Origin: Spirosoma lacussanchae
GTDB lineage: Bacteria; Bacteroidota; Bacteroidia; Cytophagales; Spirosomataceae
Length of the DNA: 64,000 bases
Reading direction: 5' to 3'
NCBI RefSeq assembly: GCF_005870035.1
Contig: NZ_SWJG01000009.1
Location: 1 to 64,000, forward strand
Positions 41,156 through 49,174 of the stretch are shown piece after piece (the first letter of the stretch is position 1; each line of letters opens with the position of its first letter). The position numbers were made by a program, and so were the translations under genes. A model generated the notes under the pieces. The model made no database searches, was not told the origin of the DNA, and saw only the letters and a program-made list of their open reading frames with translations.

Positions 41156-42398
41156 GCGATAGAGGTGGTTGTATGTCGCCATGCACATCGCCCAGGTCGA
41201 CCCGAAGGCCGTTCGAAAATCCCCAGCCGCGCAGGCTGATCCGGTCGCCATCGAGCAGGAACGTACGGCTGCTGTTGTTAGGCAAATGCAGCGGGCGGGT
41301 GCCGTTCCAGCTCAGCTCCAGCAGTGAACCGTAGCTGCCCGGTTCCGGACCCGACACGGTGCCGGTAGCCAGTACATCGCCTACGGTGAGGTTACAGCCG
41401 TTGACGGTATGATGGGCTACCATCTGCGCAAATGACCAGTACAGGTAGCGAGCGTTGGTTCGGCTGATGACGATCCCGTCGGCGTCGTCGGGGGTGTGCA
41501 GAACGACTTCCAGTTCCAGATCAAAGGCCGACGGGGAATGGGTACCCTGCAGATACGGGAGTGGAGCGGGCTCCTGAGGCTGCGCGGCTACCCGAAAAGG
41601 CTCCAGATCGATCAGCGGTACGATCCAGGCCGACATACTCGACCCGAAGTTTTTCCCCAGAAAAGGCCCCAGCGGCTGGTATTCCCACCGCTGGATGTCC
41701 CGGGCCGACCAGTCGTTGAAGAGCGTGATCCCGAAAATATAGTCTTCGGCTTCATCGACGGCAATGGGTTCGCCCAGCGGATTGCTTTTGCCGATAATCA
41801 GCCCCAGCTCCAGCTCGAAATCCAGCGCCCGCGACGGCCCGAAAGTCGGCTGACCATCGGGTGTTGGTAGCTGACCGGCCGGCCGGCGGATGGGTGTACC
41901 CGACACCACCAGGCTCGACGCCCGGCCGTGGTAGGCTACGGGCAGGTGGCGGTAGTTGGGCAGGAGGGGAGCCGCGTCGGGGCGAAACATCTGGCCAACG
42001 TGTTCGGCATGGTAGATGCCCGCGTAAAAGTCGGTATAATCACCGACCCGAACCGGCAGGTAGAGTCTGGCCCGTGTTTCGTCGATGAGTACCTGATCCC
42101 GAACGCCGTTCAGGCCCGCTTCGTTGCTGGCCAGCAGCTGCCTGATACGCTGACCTACGGCCCGCCAGACCGGTTTCCCCAGGGCTATGAAATCGTTCAG
42201 GGCCGAGCGGGTGAACACGTTGGGATCGAAACCGAGATCGTCGAAAAAACCCAGCAGACCGGCTACTTCCAGATCGAGTATGTGGTTGCCGTATTTGTAG
42301 CCCACCCGCGGGCTGCTGATGCCGTAACTGAAAATGCCGTACATAGGAAGAGAACAGGCCGAATGGAGCTGAAACCAGCCCCCGTTCGGCCCCGTCAT
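41142..42398 (-). CDS. fahA: Fumarylacetoacetase
   Basis: The 418-residue enzyme cleaves fumarylacetoacetate to fumarate and acetoacetate, the last step of tyrosine degradation. It has the N-terminal SH3-like domain (about 10-110, SLPMYGIFSYGISSPRVGYKYG). The catalytic FAH domain has metal ligands in DYTDFYAGIYHAEHVG and DFELELGLIIG, then NDWSARDIQRWEYQPLGPFLGKNF. The length matches the family. The start at 42398 overlaps the MarR gene by 4 bases (ATGA), so MarR, FahA and the flavin reductase are coupled. Confidence 0.95.
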   Translation of the reverse strand: MTGPNGGWFQLHSACSLPMYGIFSYGISSPRVGYKYGNHILDLEVAGLLGFFDDLGFDPNVFTRSALNDFIALGKPVWRAVGQRIRQLLASNEAGLNGVRDQVLIDETRARLYLPVRVGDYTDFYAGIYHAEHVGQMFRPDAAPLLPNYRHLPVAYHGRASSLVVSGTPIRRPAGQLPTPDGQPTFGPSRALDFELELGLIIGKSNPLGEPIAVDEAEDYIFGITLFNDWSARDIQRWEYQPLGPFLGKNFGSSMSAWIVPLIDLEPFRVAAQPQEPAPLPYLQGTHSPSAFDLELEVVLHTPDDADGIVISRTNARYLYWSFAQMVAHHTVNGCNLTVGDVLATGTVSGPEPGSYGSLLELSWNGTRPLHLPNNSSRTFLLDGDRISLRGWGFSNGLRVDLGDVHGDIQPPLSHDHH

Positions 42399-42832
42399 TC
42401 ACTTATATTTTGATAGATAGAATCCATGATGCGAACGAAGTGCTGATAGTCTTCTTCGCTGAGTTCGCCCCAGCCTTTTCGTCGCATGGCCGATACAACG
42501 GGGAGTACCTCCCGGTGTTTGGCCGCCCCGGCTTCGGTCAGAAAAACCAGAAACTTCCGCCGGTCATCGTCGGCCATCCGGCGTTCGGTGAGCCCTTTCT
42601 GGCTGAGCAGGTCGATGATGCGCGTAACCGTAGGCGCATCTTTCGTGGTCATCTCGGCCAGGTTGTTCTGGCTGATGCCGGGGTTTCGGTACAGATGATC
42701 AATAACCACCCACTGGTCAACGGTCAGGTCGAAACCGGCTTCGTTAAACTGCTTCTGCAGCGCATTCCGGATCTTCTTGATCGTTGTGTCAATTTTAAAA
42801 AAATAGGCCCGGGTATCAGAAGGATGGGTCAT
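42395..42832 (-). CDS. MarR family transcriptional regulator
   Basis: The 145-residue protein has a winged helix-turn-helix of the MarR type: TVDQWVVIDHLYRNPGISQNNLAEMTTKDAPTVTRIIDLLSQKGLTERRMADDDRRKFLVFLTEAG. The wing is DDRRK. MarR proteins usually repress aromatic catabolism genes and release DNA when they bind a phenolic ligand. Its place between phhA and fahA makes control of this cluster likely. I did not find a clear palindrome for it in the adjacent promoter regions. Confidence 0.92.
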   Translation of the reverse strand: MTHPSDTRAYFFKIDTTIKKIRNALQKQFNEAGFDLTVDQWVVIDHLYRNPGISQNNLAEMTTKDAPTVTRIIDLLSQKGLTERRMADDDRRKFLVFLTEAGAAKHREVLPVVSAMRRKGWGELSEEDYQHFVRIMDSIYQNISE

Positions 42833-42946
42833 GGACTGGGTTATTCAGTGATCACTGGCCCTCACGAACAGGCTGACGCTCGTCGGCTGCGAACCGACAA
42901 ATGACCATCCGTGACGGCTACTGACGCGAAGCTAACCACTAACGGG

Positions 42947-43672
42947 CTAACTAACCAATAACCCCTCCAGGGTTGCTTCAATCTCGGGTACCGAGTGGAA
43001 CAGCTGCTCGTAGGAGTCGATGACGAAATAACGAGCCTGAAAATGATCGATGATATAGGGTGTCTGGAGCAGGGTAGCCACATTATACGGACTGCGTTCG
43101 GGCACATTGCTCTCCAGGGCGTAGATCGTCTCGCCCGGCGATGAGAGAATTCCTCCGCCGTAAATACGCAGTCCGTCGGGCTCCTGAATGAGTCCAAACT
43201 CAACGGTATACCAGTATAGCCGAGAGATCATGTCGATGGCTTCGGGATGATCTACAAACCGCAGGGCAATCCGGCTCAGGGCAGCCAGAAAATCGCAAAA
43301 CGACTGATTCGTCAGCACCGGCACGTGCCCAAACGTATCGTGAAACATATCTGGCTCAGGCAGGTAATCGAGCTGGTCGCGGCTGCGAACCCAGGTAGTG
43401 GCCGGAAACTGCCGGTCGGCCATTAGCTCGAAAAAGTCACGGTTGCCAATCAGGCCCGGCACCGGCACAACCCGCCAGCCCGTAATGGGGAGCAGGCGTG
43501 GATTGAGGTCACGCTCAAAATCGGGGATGCGGGCATTCGGAAAACCCGTAGCCACGATCCCGTCCATATACGCCTGACTGGCCCGGCCCGGCAGGCGCTC
43601 CATTTGCCGCCGGAACAGCAATTCCCAGACGGCCTGATCGTCGGGGGTGTATGTCGAATAGTTCTGGATCAT
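42947..43672 (-). CDS. phhA: Phenylalanine 4-monooxygenase
   Basis: The 241-residue single-domain aromatic amino-acid hydroxylase converts phenylalanine to tyrosine with tetrahydropterin and iron. The iron ligands are the two His of MFHDTFGHVP and the Glu of YWYTVEFGL. Other family blocks are LPGRASQAYMDGI and YGGGILSSPGETIYAL. The length is that of bacterial enzymes without a regulatory domain. The ATG at 43672 is preferred over a longer frame because the family begins near NYSTYTPDDQAVW. It lies downstream of hppD by 85 bases. No pterin-4a-carbinolamine dehydratase is present in the window. Confidence 0.93.
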   Translation of the reverse strand: MIQNYSTYTPDDQAVWELLFRRQMERLPGRASQAYMDGIVATGFPNARIPDFERDLNPRLLPITGWRVVPVPGLIGNRDFFELMADRQFPATTWVRSRDQLDYLPEPDMFHDTFGHVPVLTNQSFCDFLAALSRIALRFVDHPEAIDMISRLYWYTVEFGLIQEPDGLRIYGGGILSSPGETIYALESNVPERSPYNVATLLQTPYIIDHFQARYFVIDSYEQLFHSVPEIEATLEGLLVS

Positions 43673-43757
43673 GTTGGTGAGTGATGGAGTGATTGGTGAT
43701 TGAGTGAGAAAGGCCTGTAGTTCAGGTAGTCGATCACCAAGTACTCCATCGCTAAAA

Positions 43758-44882
43758 TTACAACGTTCCCCGCAGCGCCTGTTCCCGTTCGATGGCTTCA
43801 AAAAGGGCTTTGAAATTGCCTTTTCCGAACGAACGGGCCCCCTTGCGCTGAATAATTTCAAAAAACAGCGTGGGGCGCGGGCAAACGGGCTTGGTGAAAA
43901 TCTGGAGCAGATACCCCTCGTCGTCGCGGTCAACGAGTACGCCCAGTGAGCGCAGCGTGGTTATTTCCTCGTCGATCTGGCCAACGCGGTCGGCCAGGGT
44001 GTCGTAGTAGGTATCGGGTACGGTCAGAAACTCGACGCCCCGGTCGCGGAGGGACAGTACGGTATCAACGATGTTGTCGGTAGCCACGGCAATATGCTGA
44101 ACGCCGGGCCCGCCGTAGAAGTCGAGGTACTCTTCGATCTGCGATTTCTTCCTGCCCTCAGCCGGTTCGTTGATCGGAAACTTGACCCGGCCGTTGCCGT
44201 TACTCATTACCTTGCTCATCAGCGCCGTATAATCGGTCGAGATATCTTTATCGTCGAAGCTAACGAGCTGTTGGAAGCCCATCACATCCTGGTAGAACTG
44301 CATCCACTGGTTCATCTCGTTCCAGCCCACATTGCCTACCATATGATCAACGTACTTCAGACCCGCGTCGGCCGGGCGATAGGTCGGGTTCCAGGCTTCG
44401 TAGCCAGGCAGAAACACGCCTGTGTAGTCGTTACGCTCCACAAACAGATGCACCGTATCGCCGTAGGTATGGATGCCGGATCGTACAACATACCCCTTGT
44501 CGTCCTGCTCGCGGGTGGGCTCCAGGAACGGGCGGGCACCGCGTCGGGTCGTTTCCTCGAAGGACTTTGTCGCGTCATCGACCCACAGCGCTACGACCCG
44601 AACGCCATCGCCGTGTTGATCGATATGACGGCCAATGTCCGAATCGCCATGGAGTGGTGAGGTCAGTACCAGCCGGATTTTACCCTGCTGTACCACGTAC
44701 GATTCGCGGTCGCGTTGTCCCGTCGACAGGCCGGCATGGGCCACGGGCTGAAACCCGAACGCGGTCTGAAAATAATGGGCCGACTGCCGGGCATTGCCCA
44801 CATACAGTTCGAGGTAATCCGTACCATTCAGTGGCAGAAAGTCAACAGCCGCAGCTGTTTCTACATAGTCTAGTGTTTCCAT
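43758..44882 (-). CDS. hppD: 4-hydroxyphenylpyruvate dioxygenase
   Basis: The 374-residue enzyme turns 4-hydroxyphenylpyruvate into homogentisate. It has two vicinal-oxygen-chelate domains. The iron ligands are His in YVDHMVGNV, His in VQHIAVATDNIVDT and Glu in LFFEIIQRKGARSFGKGNFKALFEAIE. The final segment is the family's C-terminal gate helix. The length is standard. It sits between hmgA and phhA, all on the minus strand, so the sequence phenylalanine to tyrosine to homogentisate is encoded here apart from the aminotransferase. A dispersed repeat fills the gap to hmgA. Confidence 0.96.
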   Translation of the reverse strand: METLDYVETAAAVDFLPLNGTDYLELYVGNARQSAHYFQTAFGFQPVAHAGLSTGQRDRESYVVQQGKIRLVLTSPLHGDSDIGRHIDQHGDGVRVVALWVDDATKSFEETTRRGARPFLEPTREQDDKGYVVRSGIHTYGDTVHLFVERNDYTGVFLPGYEAWNPTYRPADAGLKYVDHMVGNVGWNEMNQWMQFYQDVMGFQQLVSFDDKDISTDYTALMSKVMSNGNGRVKFPINEPAEGRKKSQIEEYLDFYGGPGVQHIAVATDNIVDTVLSLRDRGVEFLTVPDTYYDTLADRVGQIDEEITTLRSLGVLVDRDDEGYLLQIFTKPVCPRPTLFFEIIQRKGARSFGKGNFKALFEAIEREQALRGTL

Positions 44883-44901
44883 GATCGTTTGTTGATGTGA
44901 T

Positions 44902-44999
44902 GTAGAGACGCGATCGCACCGGCGCCCCGGCCTTCGCGTCTCCTGTGCGTCAGCCGTTGTTCTCGTCAGCCGGCCTTCCCGTCTCCCATGCGTCAGCTA
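44902..44999. repeat. Dispersed palindromic repeat, copy C, with partial second unit
   Basis: GAGACGCGA at 44905-44913 pairs with TCGCGTCTC at 44934-44942 around the core ACCGGCGCCCCGG. GTGCGTCAGC follows, and then a partial repeat of the right half (CCGGCCTTCCCGTCTC...GCGTCAGCTAAT, about 44968-44999). It occupies most of the 147-base gap between hmgA and hppD. Confidence 0.87.
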
Positions 45000-45029
45000 A
45001 TGGTAGCGCCAGCCAACCCCTTGCATCGC

Positions 45030-46223
45030 CTAAGCATCCAGCCACGACTGGTAGTATTTTCCGTCGTCGATGCGGAGCGCCTGTTCGGTCAGCATCAGGG
45101 GGCGAAACGTATCGACCATTACGGCATACTCGACCGTTTCCCGTTTGCCGATACTTCGCTCCATCGCGCCCGGTGCAGGCCCGTGAGGGATACCGCCGGG
45201 GTGCAGCGTTATATGACCCGGAGCAATGTCGTTGCGTGACATAAAATCGCCGTCTACATAATAGATGACCTCGTCGGAGTCGATATTCGAGTGGTTATAG
45301 GGAGCCGGAATCGCCTTAGGATGATAATCGTACAGGCGTGGGCAGAACGAACAAACGACAAACGTGTCGGTCTGAAAGGTCTGGTGGACCGGCGGGGGCT
45401 GGTGAACCCGCCCCGTAATCGGTTCAAAATCCTGGATGTTGAAGGCATAGGGATAATTGTACCCATCCCAGCCAACTACATCGAACGGATGCGTGGCGTA
45501 TACGAGCGAGTGCAGAGTCCCCTGCTTTTTGATCTTCATCAGAAAATCGCCCGTTTCGTCGTGTGTTTCAAGGTCCTGTGGTCGGCGGATGTCCCGTTCG
45601 CAGAAGGGCGCCTGTTCGAGCATCTGCCCGAAGTGATTCCGATAGCGCCTGGGGGTGTAGATAGGTGAGTGCGATTCTACGTACAGCAGCCTCGTCTCGG
45701 GCGTATCGAACGAAATCTGGTAGATCATGCCGCGCGGAATAACCAGGTAGTCGCCGTAGCCGAACCGGATTTGCCCCAGCAGCGTGCGAAGCGTTCCGGT
45801 GCCCCGATGAACGAACAGCAGCTCGTCGGCGTCGGCATTCTTGTAGAAATAGTCGGTCAGCGACTGGCGCGGGGCCGCTACCCCAACGAGCAGGTCTTTG
45901 TTGACAAAGAGGGGTATCCGACTGCCAAGGTAGTCGTCGCGATCGGCGGGGGCGGCTGGCTCGGCGTCAAACCCGATCAGTTTCCGCGCCATAATATTTT
46001 TCTCGACGGCCAGTTTGGGCGTCATATCTACGCTGCCCAGCACGTCGCGTACCATCGTTGGGCGATGAACATGGTAGAGGAGCGACGACATGCCATCGAA
46101 ACCGATCGTACCGAAAAGCTGCTCGTAGTACAAGCCGCCTGGACTGCCTGACTGACCAGGCGGTTTCTCAAACTGCGTGTGCCGTTTGGGCGGTATCTGA
46201 CCGAGTGAGTGATAGAAAGGCAT
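45030..46223 (-). CDS. hmgA: Homogentisate 1,2-dioxygenase
   Basis: The 397-residue cupin-fold dioxygenase opens the homogentisate ring to maleylacetoacetate. Family blocks include LLYHVHRPT, HRGTGTLRTLLG, GDYLVIPRGMIYQI, HSPIYTPRRYRNHFGQMLEQAPFCERDIR, the conserved YPYAFNIQDFEPITG and HPGGIPHGPAPGAMERSIG, with the His and Glu ligands of the iron in the last parts. The length is a little shorter than the vertebrate enzyme (about 445), typical for this bacterial branch. It is the first gene of the minus-strand cluster and has a long hairpin between its start and the AT-rich promoter region. Confidence 0.95.
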   Translation of the reverse strand: MPFYHSLGQIPPKRHTQFEKPPGQSGSPGGLYYEQLFGTIGFDGMSSLLYHVHRPTMVRDVLGSVDMTPKLAVEKNIMARKLIGFDAEPAAPADRDDYLGSRIPLFVNKDLLVGVAAPRQSLTDYFYKNADADELLFVHRGTGTLRTLLGQIRFGYGDYLVIPRGMIYQISFDTPETRLLYVESHSPIYTPRRYRNHFGQMLEQAPFCERDIRRPQDLETHDETGDFLMKIKKQGTLHSLVYATHPFDVVGWDGYNYPYAFNIQDFEPITGRVHQPPPVHQTFQTDTFVVCSFCPRLYDYHPKAIPAPYNHSNIDSDEVIYYVDGDFMSRNDIAPGHITLHPGGIPHGPAPGAMERSIGKRETVEYAVMVDTFRPLMLTEQALRIDDGKYYQSWLDA

Positions 46224-46233
46224 ATCGGTGGTG

Positions 46234-46282
46234 CCGACCCCTCCCGGCTGATGGGTTGTCTGGAATCAGCCGGGAGGGTCGG
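46234..46282. promoter_or_regulatory. Long hairpin in the hmgA leader
   Basis: CCGACCCCTCCCGGCTGAT at 46234-46252 pairs with ATCAGCCGGGAGGGTCGG at 46265-46282, about 18 bp with one bulge. It ends 11 bases before the hmgA start codon. On the plus strand it is followed by GCTTTTG like a terminator, but no plus-strand gene precedes it. In the hmgA mRNA it would form a stable structure near the ribosome-binding region. Confidence 0.7.
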
Positions 46283-46617
46283 GCTTTTGTTGGTGAAGCG
46301 TAGTTGTTATGACAACTATTGTTGTGCACAAATTTATACTAACAACTATAAAACTTGAATATTGTTCAGATTAAATTTTATAAAAAGATGATAAATAGGC
46401 CAGCATAGGGGTAGAAGTCAAACACAGTCCGATCCGGGCCGGTTGTAGAGCAGGCGTCACCGGCGGAGCAGGCTGCCCAACGCCGTCGACAGGCCGTTGC
46501 CACAAATCATGGTAAGCGGCTAAAGGGGTTTTCTGTACCTTTGGCCGTGTAATCATTCAGTCCAGAAGCATACTATTCATCTGGTAGCGCGCAGCGTTGC
46601 CACTATTGACCACTTTG
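46283..46617. other. AT-rich divergent intergenic region
   Basis: This stretch separates hmgA (minus) and the nucleotidyltransferase (plus). The part 46305-46390 is clearly AT-rich and contains GTTGT/ACAAC repeats, so it probably holds the hmgA promoter and its regulator site. The rest shows no gene that I would defend. TACCTTTG at 46536-46543 is described separately. Confidence 0.55.
46536..46543 (+). promoter_or_regulatory. Putative -7 element of the nucleotidyltransferase gene
   Basis: TACCTTTG matches TAnnTTTG exactly and lies 75 bases before the ATG at 46618. No -33 TTG is present at the expected distance. Confidence 0.35.
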
Positions 46618-47529
46618 ATGCAACCTACCCTTTTAATTCTGGCAGCCGGTATGGGCAGCCGTTATGGCGGAATCAAACAACTCGATCAGTTTGGTCCGCA
46701 TGGCGAAACGATTATTGACTATTCGCTTTTCGATGCCATCCGAGCCGGCTTTGGCAAGGTCGTTTTCATTATCCGGGAGGAATTACGAAACGACTTCGAC
46801 GAGATATTCGGGAAAAAATTAGCGGGAAAAATCGAGGTAGACTACGCCATTCAATCGCTGGGTGCCTACGTTCCCGAGGAGCTGGGTGAGGTTCGGCGCA
46901 CCAAGCCCTGGGGTACGGGCCATGCCATGTTATGCGCCAGGGAGCACACGACTACGCCCTTCGCCGTAATCAACGCCGACGACTTTTACGGGCTTGAGGC
47001 TTTTCAGCTGATCGGCAACTTTCTGGCCACCGACACCGAAGATGATCTACACGCCATGGTTGGTTACGAAGTGCAGAAGACCCTGTCTGAAAATGGATCT
47101 GTTTCGCGGGGCGTTTGTACGGTAGATGCGTATGGCCACCTGGCATCGGTTATCGAACGGACCAAAATTTACCAGGAAGAGCAGGAAACCACTGGCCGGC
47201 GGATTGTTTTTGAGGAAAACGACGACCGGACGCCCCTCTCGCCCGATACGCCGGTGTCGATGAACTTCTGGGGGTTCAAGCCCAGCGTATTTCCGCTGGT
47301 ACAGAAACAGTTCGAGAGTTACGCTATCGCCAACATCGACTCGCCCAAAGCCGAGTTTTATATTCCAACCGTGATGACCAATCTGATCCAGACCGAAACG
47401 GGCCGCTGCAAAGTGTTCCGCAGTCAGTCAGAATGGTTTGGAGTGACCTATCCCGATGACAAGCCGACGGTTCAGGCCGCTCTCAGGCAGCTACACGATG
47501 AAGGCGCGTACCCCGATACCTTGTGGTAG
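46618..47529 (+). CDS. Sugar-phosphate nucleotidyltransferase family protein
   Basis: The 303-residue protein has the GT-A nucleotidyltransferase fold: LILAAGMGSRYGGIKQLDQFGPHGETIIDYSLFDA at the N-terminus, then GTGHAMLCAREH and AVINADDFYGLEAF, with the metal-binding Asp pair. It would activate a sugar phosphate with a nucleoside triphosphate or act as a related transferase. The product is not obvious, and no sugar pathway genes adjoin. The ATG at 46618 begins just before the first strand. Its last 58 bases overlap the end of the convergent DUF937 gene. Confidence 0.9.
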   Translation: MQPTLLILAAGMGSRYGGIKQLDQFGPHGETIIDYSLFDAIRAGFGKVVFIIREELRNDFDEIFGKKLAGKIEVDYAIQSLGAYVPEELGEVRRTKPWGTGHAMLCAREHTTTPFAVINADDFYGLEAFQLIGNFLATDTEDDLHAMVGYEVQKTLSENGSVSRGVCTVDAYGHLASVIERTKIYQEEQETTGRRIVFEENDDRTPLSPDTPVSMNFWGFKPSVFPLVQKQFESYAIANIDSPKAEFYIPTVMTNLIQTETGRCKVFRSQSEWFGVTYPDDKPTVQAALRQLHDEGAYPDTLW

Positions 47530-48299
47530 TCGGTCGGATTGTCGCGTCGGCAAGCCCTGACCATGAAAACAAATAGAGCGGACCCCAGGAGCAGGATCAG
47601 CCAAGGCAGCCACTGACCTCCCTTATCCTCCTGTGGGTGCGCCTGAAAATAGGGCAGCACGTCTTCCGAACGAGTTGAGGATACGAGCGTAGCCCGGTCA
47701 CTACTACCCGTCCATTCGGCGGCAGTAGCGACCGGGCTATCCATAAATGTCAGACCCGGAATAGTACGCAGGTAAAGCAGAAAATCAGCGGGCATGGCGG
47801 CCTGCAGGCTACCGCCGTCGGAGCGGGTCAGTACGGACGGCTCGCTGGTGGTTAGTTTGCCCAGCACACTCAGTAAGACCGAACTGGTCAGGCTAAGGGT
47901 TGCTGCGGCAGATGATGGTCGAACGGAACTATACTCCGCCAGCGAATTGATGAGTAGGTCGGCGGTTGGGCCGAAGAGACTGGCTGTAATGGAAGAGCCG
48001 GTTGCCAGCAACCTGTTTAGCTGACCGCTGCTGCCGCTCAGCATCCCTAAAAGGCTGTCTTCTGACTCATCGTCTCCGGCGGGGGGCATTACCGAGTTGA
48101 CCTGCTTTATCATGTCGGTCAGCAGGCTGTAGCCTCCCGGCTCCGTTATGCTTTGTGTCAGTTGACCTAATACCGTTGGTAACGCACCGAGCACGGCCTT
48201 GCTGATAGCCGGTGAACTTTCGCCCAGATGCGTACTCAGCTGATCGATAACCGGTTTATTCAGGCGTTGTTGGGCAAGGTCAAATACAGTAGTCATCAT
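47472..48299 (-). CDS. DUF937 family protein with C-terminal membrane segment
   Basis: The 275-residue protein has an N-terminal helical DUF937-like region (VFDLAQQRLNKPVIDQLSTHLGESSPAISKAVLGALPTVLGQL). A second repeat of the same type follows around residues 85-160. One membrane helix lies near the C-terminus (WLPWLILLLGSALFVFMV). It resembles the N-terminal part of Bacteroidota proteins in which DUF937 precedes an OmpA domain, but the OmpA domain is absent here. Its C-terminal tail after the helix is encoded opposite the 3' end of the nucleotidyltransferase gene. The start is 48299 or the adjacent ATG at 48296. Confidence 0.82.
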   Translation of the reverse strand: MMTTVFDLAQQRLNKPVIDQLSTHLGESSPAISKAVLGALPTVLGQLTQSITEPGGYSLLTDMIKQVNSVMPPAGDDESEDSLLGMLSGSSGQLNRLLATGSSITASLFGPTADLLINSLAEYSSVRPSSAAATLSLTSSVLLSVLGKLTTSEPSVLTRSDGGSLQAAMPADFLLYLRTIPGLTFMDSPVATAAEWTGSSDRATLVSSTRSEDVLPYFQAHPQEDKGGQWLPWLILLLGSALFVFMVRACRRDNPTDYHKVSGYAPSSCSCLRAA

Positions 48300-48335
48300 G
48301 TCGATACGGGTTGGGCGGTCGGCAAAGCCGCACAC

Positions 48336-48372
48336 AAAAAAGCCGTTGTCGCTTTTGTCGGCGACAACGGCT
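48336..48372 (-). terminator. Terminator of the DUF4136 gene
   Basis: AGCCGTTGTCGC at 48341-48352 pairs with GCGACAACGGCT at 48361-48372. On the minus strand the stem is followed by six T residues. It lies 44 bases after the stop of the gene at 48417. Confidence 0.88.
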
Positions 48373-48416
48373 TTTAAGACTACTTACTATATGGTTGGTA
48401 ACGCCTTTGGCGGAGG

Positions 48417-48989
48417 TTAACTTTTTCGCTCCGGGAATTTCTCAACGATACGTTCGACTTCTTTGGTCAGCTGAGCCGCAATGCGGGCGGGGTCACCGAT
48501 GGCGTTCTGAACCGATCCGCGCCATACCAGTTGACGAGTCCGGGTGTCAACCATGTCGACCACGACCGTACCGGCCTGGTACTGCTCCTGGGTATACTGT
48601 TGACCGCCCCAGCCCCACCAGCCAGGTCCCCAGCCCCCATAGCCCCAGCGGCCCCAACCCAGATAGGGACCGTAGAACGGCGACGTGGGAGTCGCCACGG
48701 TGCGGGTTTTATCCTCTACGAAAAAATGGTAACCAACCAGCAGGTCTGGACGGGAACGAACCGGTTTCAGGCCTTTCTCCGACAGCACCCGGCTTAAGGT
48801 GTTCTCTACGCTCTCGGTGGCTAACTGATTATAATAGAGGGGGTTTTTGCCTGCTTTAATGTCTGAATCCATCCAGGCATAGGTCCGGTATTTACTGAAA
48901 TTTACGCGGCTGTTGCTATCTACCGTTACCCGGGGTGCGCAGCCGATCATAGCCGTCAGCAGGACGGCTACCAGCATGATTCGCTTCAT
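48417..48989 (-). CDS. DUF4136 lipoprotein
   Basis: A lipoprotein signal (LLTAMIGC) precedes a DUF4136 domain: NSRVNFSKYRTYAWMD near the N-terminus, VENTLSRVLSEKGLKPVRSRPDLLVGYHFFVEDK in the middle and VVDMVDTRTRQLVWRGSVQNAIGDP near the end. A glycine/tryptophan-rich stretch of about 25 residues (near 95-120) is inserted between the two halves of the domain. Such inserts are common in this family. It is a periplasm-facing lipoprotein of unknown function. It has its own terminator and no clear operon partner. Confidence 0.9.
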   Translation of the reverse strand: MKRIMLVAVLLTAMIGCAPRVTVDSNSRVNFSKYRTYAWMDSDIKAGKNPLYYNQLATESVENTLSRVLSEKGLKPVRSRPDLLVGYHFFVEDKTRTVATPTSPFYGPYLGWGRWGYGGWGPGWWGWGGQQYTQEQYQAGTVVVDMVDTRTRQLVWRGSVQNAIGDPARIAAQLTKEVERIVEKFPERKS

Positions 48990-49042
48990 AACGTTGTGTT
49001 GTTTTATTTCTCTACTAAACTAGTAGGAATATAAAAAGTTTC

Positions 49043-49174
49043 GTAGAGACGCGATCGGACCGGCGCACCGGTCCTCGCGTCTCATGTCCGGATGGTATAA
49101 TTGCGCGTCAGCAGGTCTTGTAATTACAATTCATGGCTGACGCGAAGGAGACGCGAAGGATCGCGTCTCTACAA
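49043..49174. repeat. Dispersed palindromic repeat, copies D and E in a paired arrangement
   Basis: Copy D: GAGACGCGA at 49046-49054 pairs with TCGCGTCTC at 49075-49083. Copy E: GAGACGCGA at 49148-49156 and TCGCGTCTC at 49161-49169, with only four bases between. GCGTCAGC at about 49104 and GGCTGACGCG at about 49136 face each other, so the two copies lie in opposite orientation. The right edge contains the stop codon of the amidase gene. Confidence 0.87.

Noticed and set aside
46371..46556. 61-residue minus-strand frame in the hmgA upstream region
   Set aside because: No promoter, start context or similarity supports it, and it lies in likely regulatory DNA.
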